Below, in pieces: positions 1 through 4,979 of a stretch of 5,471 nucleotides of DNA. The translations under genes were made by a program, and so were the position numbers. The stretch is from a bacterium. GTDB taxonomy: Bacteria > Chloroflexota > Dormibacteria > UBA8260 > Bog-877. The stretch spans positions 1-5,471 of the forward strand of contig JAKAWF010000258.1 in NCBI GenBank assembly GCA_021817025.1, written 5' to 3'. Under the pieces are notes generated by a model. That model had not been told where the DNA came from. It saw only the letters and a list, made by a program, of their open reading frames with translations, and ran no database searches. The stretch's first letter is position 1, and every line of letters starts with the position of its first letter.

Positions 1-450
1 CAGGCCGGGCCCCAGCGGTCACTCCTGCCACGCCGACCCTCCGGCGATGCCGCGGCAGCGAGCGCCGGCCCTGAGCCGGAGGCGCCCGCAGCCGCCGGCT
101 TGCTCGGGGAGGCCCCCTCGGAGACGAGAGCCCCCCAGGTCCGGCGGACCGAGTCCCGGATCCCCCGGCGCTCGGCGCCAACAGTGGAGGCTCCTTCCGA
201 GAGCCCGCCGTCATCCGATCTCCCGGAGGCTGCGCCGGCCGCCGGTCAGTCGCTGCTGCCGAAGAAGGCTCGGGTGGCGGGTCGGGCCGAGCTCAGACGT
301 CGGCAGGAGGCGGTCCTGGAGCCGCTCGACGAGAGTCCCGGGGTCCCGCTGGATCGCACCCCCTACCTCAGCTTGGACCTGCGCCGGGTCGGTCTGGTCT
401 CCGGGGTGTTGCTGGTGCTGGTGATCCTGGGCTTCTTCTTCGTCCACTGA
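1..450 (+). CDS. Pro/Ala-rich protein with C-terminal membrane anchor (5' end missing)
   Basis: The frame is open from the first base of the window to TGA at 448-450, giving at least 149 residues; the true start lies outside the window or at an internal codon such as TTG 100. Residues 1 to about 90 are low-complexity, rich in Pro, Ala, Ser, Glu and Arg, and probably disordered. A short charged stretch follows (about 94-112, KKARVAGRAELRRR), then a Tyr-x-x-x-Asp-Leu-Arg-Arg lead-in at 122-129. The last 20 residues (130-149) form one hydrophobic segment, and only Val-His follows it. This is the layout of a single-pass tail-anchored protein with its bulk in the cytoplasm. No enzymatic domain is visible and I do not recognise the family. 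The next gene encodes a Get3-like ATPase, which is suggestive, but a hairpin and a promoter separate the two. The other frames here are composition shadows. I am fairly sure it is coding and unsure of its function. Confidence 0.72.
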   Translation, partial: QAGPQRSLLPRRPSGDAAAASAGPEPEAPAAAGLLGEAPSETRAPQVRRTESRIPRRSAPTVEAPSESPPSSDLPEAAPAAGQSLLPKKARVAGRAELRRRQEAVLEPLDESPGVPLDRTPYLSLDLRRVGLVSGVLLVLVILGFFFVH

Positions 451-455
451 TCGCC

Positions 456-476
456 GCCCCGGGTGAATTCCGGGGC
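456..476 (+). terminator. GC-rich perfect hairpin, possible terminator or operator
   Basis: GCCCCGG at 456-462 is the exact reverse complement of CCGGGGC at 470-476, with a 7-base loop (GTGAATT). It begins five bases after the TGA of the upstream gene. No run of T follows, so it is not a classical intrinsic terminator, though U-poor hairpins are common in high-GC bacteria. It also lies where the -35 region of the promoter at 483-488 would be, so it could instead be an operator. The structure is seen directly; the role is inference. Confidence 0.4.
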
Positions 477-482
477 CCTGTC

Positions 483-488
483 TATACT
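483..488 (+). promoter_or_regulatory. -10 box TATACT for leaderless transcription of the Get3-like gene
   Basis: TATACT is an AT-rich island in very GC-rich DNA, one base off the TATAAT consensus. Seven bases separate it from the ATG at 496, so transcription would start at or next to the A of the start codon, which is the usual geometry of leaderless genes in actinobacteria and related groups. No Shine-Dalgarno sequence lies in front of 496, which agrees with this. No convincing -35 hexamer is seen: a 17-base spacer falls on CGGGTG at 460-465, inside the hairpin. Confidence 0.6.
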
Positions 489-495
489 CGCGAAC

Positions 496-1665
496 ATGCG
501 GGTGATCCTTTACACCGGCAAGGGCGGGGTCGGCAAGACCACGATCGCAGCCGCCACCGCGGTCCTCTGCGCGCAGCGGGGCCTCCGGACGCTGGTCATG
601 TCCACCGACGCCGCCCACAGTCTGGGAGACTCCCTCGACTGTGAGATCGGCCCGGAGCCGATTCAGATCGGCGACAACCTCTGGGCCCAGGAGATCAACG
701 CCCTCCACGAGATGGAGGGCCACTGGGAGAAGATCCACGAGTACCTGGCCACCCTCTTCAACTCCCAGGGGGTCGGGGACATCATCGCCGAGGAGCTGGC
801 CACCCCCCCGGGGATGGAGGAGGTGGCCAGCCTGATGTGGATCCGCCGCCACTCGGACATGAATCAGTTCGACGTGCTGGTGGTCGACTGTGCCCCGACC
901 GGGGAGACCCTGCAGCTGCTGGCCTTCCCCGATGTCGCGCGCTGGTACCTCAACCGGATCTTCCCGCTCGAGCGCAAGGTGATGAAGGTGGCGCGACCGA
1001 TGATCCAGCCCTTCATCAGCGTGCCTCTGCCGCCCGACGAGATCTACGGCTCCGTCCGGCAGCTCCTAGTCGACCTGGACTCGATGAAGGAGGTCCTCAG
1101 CGACCCCAGGTCCTGCACCGTCCGGATCGTGCTGAACCTGGAGAAGATGGTGATCAAGGAGTCCCAGCGGGCCTTCACCTACCTCAACCTCTACGACTAC
1201 CAGGTGGACGCCGTCCTGGTGAACCGGGTCCTGCCCAAGGAGGCGGGCGGGGGTTACTTCGCCGATTGGCGCCGGGTCCAGGCCAAGTACGCGACCCAAG
1301 TCGAGGACACCTTCGCCCCGGTCCCGATCCTGCAGTCGCGCCTCTTCGACCATGAGGTGGTGGGGATCCCCCAGCTGGCCGAGCTGGCGGAGTCACTGTA
1401 TGGCAGCACCCCTCCTGAGGACATCCTCTTCCACTCCAAGCCGCAGTCGCTGCGCAAGGAGGGAGACGAGTACGTCCTGTCCATCCAGATCCCCTTCGCC
1501 AGCCGCGAGCAGATCGACCTCACCCAGAAGGACGACGAGCTCTACATCAGCGTCGGCCCCTACAAGCGGGAGATCTCGCTGCCGCGGGTGCTCCGGGGCA
1601 AGGTCAGCCGGTCGGCGCGGCTGGAGAGCGGTGAATTGGCGATCCGATTCAGGAGGGCGAGTTGA
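496..1665 (+). CDS. Get3/ArsA-family ATPase with C-terminal HSP20-like domain
   Basis: A 389-residue P-loop ATPase of the ArsA/Get3 (TRC40) branch of SIMIBI NTPases. The deviant Walker A is GKGGVGKTT (residues 8-16, signature Lys9 and Lys14). Switch I is STDAAHSLGD (36-45), with Asp45 at the position of the catalytic Asp of Get3. Switch II is DCAPTGETL (131-139), and LVNR (241-244) matches the adenine-contact loop. Residues from about 312 to 387 read as a beta-rich alpha-crystallin-like module of the ArsA_HSP20 type, as in Get3d-like proteins. It has one ATPase domain, as Get3 does, not the two of plasmid ArsA. The four cysteines are scattered and form neither the Get3 CxxC zinc motif nor an obvious metalloid site, and no arsR, arsB or arsC lies nearby, so arsenite pumping is unlikely. 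A role in handling membrane proteins or hydrophobic clients is more plausible but unproven. ATG 496 is chosen over GTG 463 because homology begins at MRVILYTGKGG and the -10 box sits just upstream. The stop overlaps the next start. Confidence 0.93.
   Translation: MRVILYTGKGGVGKTTIAAATAVLCAQRGLRTLVMSTDAAHSLGDSLDCEIGPEPIQIGDNLWAQEINALHEMEGHWEKIHEYLATLFNSQGVGDIIAEELATPPGMEEVASLMWIRRHSDMNQFDVLVVDCAPTGETLQLLAFPDVARWYLNRIFPLERKVMKVARPMIQPFISVPLPPDEIYGSVRQLLVDLDSMKEVLSDPRSCTVRIVLNLEKMVIKESQRAFTYLNLYDYQVDAVLVNRVLPKEAGGGYFADWRRVQAKYATQVEDTFAPVPILQSRLFDHEVVGIPQLAELAESLYGSTPPEDILFHSKPQSLRKEGDEYVLSIQIPFASREQIDLTQKDDELYISVGPYKREISLPRVLRGKVSRSARLESGELAIRFRRAS
1651..1657 (+). promoter_or_regulatory. Ribosome binding site AGGAGGG for the 78-residue ORF
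   Basis: AGGAGGG lies inside the last codons of the ATPase gene, seven bases before ATG 1665. It is one of the two clear Shine-Dalgarno sites in the window. It fixes the start at 1665 rather than TTG 1662 and shows that the short ORF is meant to be translated. Confidence 0.75.
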
Positions 1666-1901
1666 TGCGAAGGCCACAGCCGATGGGAGTTGGGGACGTG
1701 GCGATCCGGCTGCTGGGGGAGGTGGCCGCGACGGTCGCGCGCCAGCTGGACGAGATCCTGCCGGCGGAGGCCCGGCTGCATCTGATCCGGGCCCAGCGGG
1801 AGCTGCTGCTGGCGGCGGTGGCCACCCTCGAGCACCACCAGGAGCCCAGGCCGGCGAAGCGGCCGGACCGCCGGCGGGTTCGCAAGATCTCGCTGGACTA
1901 G
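1665..1901 (+). CDS. Small helical protein of unknown function, coupled to the Get3-like ATPase
   Basis: A 78-residue protein whose ATG shares its A with the TGA of the ATPase gene (TGATG, 1663-1667), with a strong Shine-Dalgarno site seven bases upstream. This predicts coupled translation and fixed stoichiometry. Residues about 9-55 look like one or two long helices rich in Leu, Ala, Glu and Arg, centred on EARLHLIRAQRELLLAA (about 33-49). A basic, Pro/Arg-rich linker follows, then a short RRVRKISLD end. There is no signal peptide, no cysteine and no transmembrane segment. The helix-linker-short-strand pattern resembles small uncharacterised proteins I remember from Chloroflexota and Firmicutes, but I could not test this and give no function. 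Its position suggests it works with the ATPase, perhaps as an adaptor. Its stop TAG (1899-1901) is in frame with the next gene. Confidence 0.8.
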   Translation: MRRPQPMGVGDVAIRLLGEVAATVARQLDEILPAEARLHLIRAQRELLLAAVATLEHHQEPRPAKRPDRRRVRKISLD

Positions 1902-1907
1902 GCGGAG

Positions 1908-2693
1908 GTGCTCGGAAGCGGGGTCGAGTTCTACCTCGTCCTGGTCATCTTCGCGCTGCCGGGGATCGCCCTCGCCTTCACCGTCCACGAGTACTGCCAC
2001 GCCGCGGTGGCCACCGGCTACGGCGATCCCCTGCCCCGCAGCCAGGGGCGGCTCAGCTTCAACCCCGCCAACCAGATCGACCCGCTGGGTCTGGTGATGC
2101 TGCTGACCATAGGGTTCGGCTTCGCCCGCCCCGTGATGTACAACCCGCTCTACGTGCGCTCCGGCCGGCAGCGGGCCTGGCTGGCGGCGGCCGGCCCCCT
2201 CAGCAACCTGGCGGTGGCGCTGGGGCTGGGGATCCTGCTGCGCGTCCTCCTGGCCACCAACCCCTGGCTGGCCACCTGTTCGATTCCCAGCTTCAACCTG
2301 CCGGTGCTGGGCTTCGTGTACTGGTTCCTGGTCGAGGCCTTCTACGTGAACGTGATCCTGTTCGTGTTCAACCTGATCCCGATCCCGCCCCTGGACGGTT
2401 TCGGAGTCGCCGAGGGGCTCTTCCGCTCCCGCCACCCAGCCCCTTTCCAATGGGTCGAAATGCACCGCACCGGCATCTACATCACCCTGCTCCTGCTGGT
2501 GCTGGCGCTGCCCCAGCTGATGGGAGGCTTCAGCCCCGTCTACCTGCCCATGTTCGCCGCCTTCAACTGGCTCTGGGCCCACGTGGTCACCGGTCCCACC
2601 CCGCAGACCTTCTTCCCCAACTTCGAGTGGCTCTTCTACCAGGGCGGCTCGAATCTGGCGGCCGCCCTGGGCAGCCCCTGCCTGGTCACCTGA
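1908..2693 (+). CDS. M50 family site-2-protease-like membrane metalloprotease
   Basis: A 261-residue polytopic membrane protein of the small M50 group that lacks a PDZ domain (YwhC/Rip2-like, S2P-M50-like). The zinc-binding HExxH motif is His27-Glu28-Tyr-Cys-His31, inside the first hydrophobic segment (about 8-32). The third zinc ligand is Asp163 in the NxxPxxxLDG motif (Asn155 to Gly164). A GPLSN motif at 96-100 and a GFGFARPV turn at 69-76 are typical of the group. Further hydrophobic segments lie at about 58-76, 90-116, 132-158 and 189-206. All catalytic residues are present, so it should cut substrates within the membrane; the substrate is unknown. GTG 1908 is the only reasonable start after the in-frame TAG at 1899-1901. 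GGAGG (1904-1908) runs into the GTG, too close for normal use, so translation probably depends on ribosomes ending the previous gene. The stop overlaps the Nudix ATG. Confidence 0.92.
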   Translation: MLGSGVEFYLVLVIFALPGIALAFTVHEYCHAAVATGYGDPLPRSQGRLSFNPANQIDPLGLVMLLTIGFGFARPVMYNPLYVRSGRQRAWLAAAGPLSNLAVALGLGILLRVLLATNPWLATCSIPSFNLPVLGFVYWFLVEAFYVNVILFVFNLIPIPPLDGFGVAEGLFRSRHPAPFQWVEMHRTGIYITLLLLVLALPQLMGGFSPVYLPMFAAFNWLWAHVVTGPTPQTFFPNFEWLFYQGGSNLAAALGSPCLVT

Positions 2694-3193
2694 TGAGCCG
2701 GATCGTGGGCGCCCAGGCGGTGGTGGTCGGCCAGCGCGATCTGGTGCTGCTCCAGCTCCGCGGCTGGCCCCCCGGATGGGAGCCTCCCGGCGGCCACGTC
2801 GGCCCCGGCGAGGACCCCCGTCTCACGGTGGTCCGGGAGACCAGGGAGGAGTGCGGGCTGGAGATCGAGGTCGACCGCCTCATCGGCCACTACCACTTCC
2901 GAGGCATCCGCCTCGGCACCGATGCCGTCTACCTGGCCCACCAGGTGGGGGGCCGCCTCCAGCCCAGCAAAGAGGCTCTCCGACTGCTGTGGGCCTCACC
3001 CGAGCGTCTCCCCCGGGCTCTCTTCCCCTGGTACCGCCAGCGCATCCTGGACGCGGTGGGGCCGGTGGCGCCCGAGCCCTTCGAGCGCTGGCAGCCAGTC
3101 GGTCTCGGCCAGGTCCTGCGGCATGGCGCCGCCCTCACGGCTGAGTTGGGATCGGCGGCCGGCAGCAGGGTGGTGACCAGGCGGGGGCCCTGA
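2693..3193 (+). CDS. Nudix hydrolase
   Basis: A 166-residue protein with a complete Nudix box, GX5EX7REUXEEXGU, at residues 34-56: Gly34, Glu40, Arg48-Glu49, Glu52-Glu53, Gly55-Leu56. Glu49, Glu52 and Glu53 are the expected Mg2+ ligands. Thr50 stands where a bulky aliphatic residue is usual. The strand before the box (GAQAVVVGQRDLVLLQLR) and the WEPPGGH lead-in fit the fold. The protein should hydrolyse a nucleoside diphosphate linked to another group; the box alone does not tell which (NTP, NDP-sugar, ADP-ribose or other). After the fold there is an extension of about 40 residues (from about 127) with no motif I recognise. The ATG shares its A with the TGA of the protease gene (TGATG, 2691-2695) and there is no clear Shine-Dalgarno site, so translation is probably coupled. 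A longer reading of this frame upstream is a shadow of the ATPase, small ORF and protease genes. Confidence 0.93.
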   Translation: MSRIVGAQAVVVGQRDLVLLQLRGWPPGWEPPGGHVGPGEDPRLTVVRETREECGLEIEVDRLIGHYHFRGIRLGTDAVYLAHQVGGRLQPSKEALRLLWASPERLPRALFPWYRQRILDAVGPVAPEPFERWQPVGLGQVLRHGAALTAELGSAAGSRVVTRRGP

Positions 3194-3197
3194 TCAG

Positions 3198-4181
3198 TTG
3201 GGAGTAGCCGCCCTCCTCCTCGCGGGCCTGCTGCTGATGCTGCTCGCGGCGGCGCTCTTCACCAACGCGGTCGAGTGGGTCGCGGGTGAGTTCGGGTTGG
3301 GCCACGCCCTCGCCGGCAGCGTGCTGGCCGCGATTGGGACCGCCCTGCCGGAGAGCATCGTGCCGGTGGTGGCGCTCATCGGTGGCGGTCCCGCCGCCGC
3401 CCAGACGGCCACCGGGGCCATCCTGGGGGCGCCCTTCATGCTGGCGACCGTCGGGTTGGGAGTCACCGGGCTGGTCTGCCTGCTCTCCGGGCGCTCCCAC
3501 CTGCGGGTCCCGGGAGCCCCTGGCCGGGGCGTGCTCTACACCTTCCTGCTCAGCTATCTGCTGCTGATGGCCGGCGCCTTCGTGCCGACTCCGCTGCGCT
3601 GGGTCGACGCGGCGGCGCTGGCCGGGCTCTACGCCCTCTTCGTGCGGCGCCGACTCCGCGACGACCGGCCCTCCGGAGAGGTGGGCGAGAGACTGCTGGC
3701 GGCCCGGCTGCCGGGCATGCCCAAGGGGGGCGGCCTGCTGCTGGGGGGCGTTCAGCTGGTGGTGGCGCTGGTCATCCTCTCCGCCGCCAGCGAGCTGTTC
3801 ATCCTCGCCCTGCACGGGATAGCTGGCGCGATCCGGCTCTCCGCCCTGGTGCTGGCCCTGCTCCTGGTGCCCCTGGCGACCGAGCTGCCGGAGCTGGTCG
3901 CGGGCTCCCTGTGGGTGGCCCGGGGCCGGGACATGCTGGCGCTGGGCAATGTCACCGGGTCGATGGTCTTCCAGGCGACCGTGCCAGCCATGGTCGGCCT
4001 CTGCTTCACCCCCTGGGACCCCTCCGGGATCGGTTTCCTCGCCGCCGCCGTCACCATCACCGGGGCCCTGGTGGCGCTGGCCGCGACCGGGGAGCGAGGG
4101 GTGGACGCCCGCCTGCTGGCCGGGGCCGGGGTAGGCCTCTACGCTCTGTACGTGGTCGCGGTGATCTTGGGCCGCTCCTGA
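3198..4181 (+). CDS. CaCA-superfamily (sodium/calcium exchanger-like) membrane protein
   Basis: A 327-residue, very hydrophobic protein with about ten predicted membrane spans in two halves joined by a charged loop (about 149-176), the layout of the Na+/Ca2+ exchanger family (Pfam Na_Ca_ex). The first alpha-repeat holds GTALPES (47-53, Glu52); the second holds ATELPEL (227-233, Glu232) and GNVTGSMVFQ (250-259). The two glutamates match the conserved ion-ligand glutamates of the family. In the first repeat the usual GNxxGSNxxN segment is replaced by GAILGAPFML (73-82), so Ser and Asn ligands seem lost, while the second repeat keeps Ser255 and has Gln259 where Asp or Asn is common. Cation exchange is likely, but the ion is uncertain. 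TTG 3198 is the first start codon after the in-frame TGA at 3174-3176; GCGGGGG (3181-3187) is a weak, distant ribosome site. It follows the Nudix stop by four bases. Confidence 0.87.
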   Translation: MGVAALLLAGLLLMLLAAALFTNAVEWVAGEFGLGHALAGSVLAAIGTALPESIVPVVALIGGGPAAAQTATGAILGAPFMLATVGLGVTGLVCLLSGRSHLRVPGAPGRGVLYTFLLSYLLLMAGAFVPTPLRWVDAAALAGLYALFVRRRLRDDRPSGEVGERLLAARLPGMPKGGGLLLGGVQLVVALVILSAASELFILALHGIAGAIRLSALVLALLLVPLATELPELVAGSLWVARGRDMLALGNVTGSMVFQATVPAMVGLCFTPWDPSGIGFLAAAVTITGALVALAATGERGVDARLLAGAGVGLYALYVVAVILGRS

Positions 4182-4264
4182 AGCCCAGCCGACGCCGGGG
4201 GGAGCAACTGGTGTTCACTGGGACCAGGCTCGGTCCGGGACGGGGAGTTCCAAGGAGGGTGGCG
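4182..4264. other. 83-bp gap, the longest untranslated stretch in the window
   Basis: This separates the exchanger from the lipoprotein gene. It holds a 5-bp inverted repeat (GGACC 4221-4225, GGTCC 4232-4236, 6-base loop) with no T run after it, too weak to call a terminator, and the lipoprotein ribosome site at its end. I see no AT-rich -10 box comparable with the one at 483-488, so the lipoprotein is probably read from the upstream transcript or from a promoter not recognisable by eye. Confidence 0.5.
4252..4259 (+). promoter_or_regulatory. Ribosome binding site AAGGAGGG for the lipoprotein gene
   Basis: A near-perfect Shine-Dalgarno sequence five bases before ATG 4265. It favours this ATG over the in-frame GTG at 4259, which overlaps the site, and over starts inside the exchanger gene. 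Confidence 0.75.
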
Positions 4265-4975
4265 ATGGTAGGGCGCGCTGTCTGGTGGTTGCCGGCCGCA
4301 CCCGCGCTGCTCGCGCTGGGGCTTGCCGTGAGCGCCTGCGGCCAGACTGTGCCCAGCTCCCACGTCCTGATCCAGCGCACGGCCGCAGCCATGGCCCAGC
4401 TCTCCTACCGGCTCGAGGGGAGCACCCAGGCGGGCCAGACCCGGATCTCGTTCTCGGTCGAGACGCTCCCCAACGGTGACTTCTCCGGCCAGGTGGACAC
4501 GGCGGTGCCGCACTCGCCGACCCTGACCACCGATGTGGTGGCCCTGGGGCAGAAGGTCTACGTGCTCTCGCCGATGGCGCTGGCCCAGCTGGGCATCGCC
4601 GCGCTGCCCGGCAATCTCAACCCCGCGACCACCTGGGTGCTGCAGCCGGCGGCCGTGGCCGCTCGCTATCGCAAGAGCCTGGCCGCCTTCACCGGCTCCG
4701 GCCTGGCCAGCACCCTGCGGAGCCACCTCAAGGGAGCCTTGGTCGTGCGGGCCACCAGTTGGCGCGGGAAGGCGGCCTGGCTGGTGGAGGAGGGGGGTGC
4801 GGGCTCATCATTGCGTCTGTACATTGAGAGGGGGAGCCATGAGTTGCTGCAGCTGACCATCACCGGCCACCGGCCGATCTCGCTTCGCTATGACGACTTC
4901 GGTCTGATCAGCGCCGTCAGCCCGCCCCCGGCGAATCAGATCTACCTGCCCCCCACCCCAGCGCCGGGAACCTGA
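4265..4975 (+). CDS. Lipoprotein, probable LppX/LolA-like fold
   Basis: A 236-residue exported protein. Residues 1-25 are a lipoprotein signal: Arg4, a hydrophobic core at 6-22, and lipobox Val22-Ser-Ala-Cys25, so Cys25 should be lipidated and the protein held on the outer face of the cytoplasmic membrane. The mature part begins with a helix (about 32-46, with AAAMAQLSYRL) and then alternates short beta strands: GQTRISFSVETLP, GDFSGQV, KVYVLSP, later GALVVRATSWRGKAAWLVEE, LRLYIERG, ELLQLTITG and ISLRYDDFG. This order, one helix packed against a curved sheet with a strand that ends in a DFG-like turn, resembles the LolA/LppX-LprG fold, which holds lipids or lipoproteins in a hydrophobic cavity. 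The assignment rests on pattern, not a diagnostic motif. The tail (about 219-236) is Pro-rich. It could instead be an unrelated beta-rich lipoprotein. The start is set by AAGGAGGG five bases upstream. Endonuclease IV follows after four bases. Confidence 0.82.
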   Translation: MVGRAVWWLPAAPALLALGLAVSACGQTVPSSHVLIQRTAAAMAQLSYRLEGSTQAGQTRISFSVETLPNGDFSGQVDTAVPHSPTLTTDVVALGQKVYVLSPMALAQLGIAALPGNLNPATTWVLQPAAVAARYRKSLAAFTGSGLASTLRSHLKGALVVRATSWRGKAAWLVEEGGAGSSLRLYIERGSHELLQLTITGHRPISLRYDDFGLISAVSPPPANQIYLPPTPAPGT

Positions 4976-4979
4976 GCGG

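Noticed and set aside
463..495. GTG 463 as an earlier start of the Get3-like gene
   Set aside because: The extra 11 residues do not match the family N-terminus, the codon lies in the hairpin loop, and the -10 box at 483-488 would be inside the coding region.
496..1665. Arsenite efflux ATPase (ars operon)
   Set aside because: Single ATPase domain, no metalloid-site cysteines, and no arsenic resistance genes in the window; the HSP20-like tail points to the Get3-like group.
1560..2582. 340-codon minus-strand open frame
   Set aside because: It lies opposite well-supported genes (ATPase end, small ORF, M50 protease), is rich in Gln/Gly/Glu/His/Arg without motifs, and is a typical antisense shadow.
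1352..2692. Long plus-strand open frame running into the Nudix gene
   Set aside because: Only the part from 2693 shows a protein family. Upstream it is Arg/Ala/Gly/Pro-rich out-of-phase reading of the ATPase, the small ORF and the protease, as expected in GC-rich DNA.
3135..3815. 226-codon minus-strand open frame
   Set aside because: Antisense to the Nudix end and the exchanger; low-complexity Gln/Gly/Arg composition, no family signature and no ribosome site that stands out.
4221..4236. Inverted repeat GGACC/GGTCC as a terminator
   Set aside because: The stem is only five base pairs and no T run follows; repeats of this size are expected by chance in GC-rich sequence.
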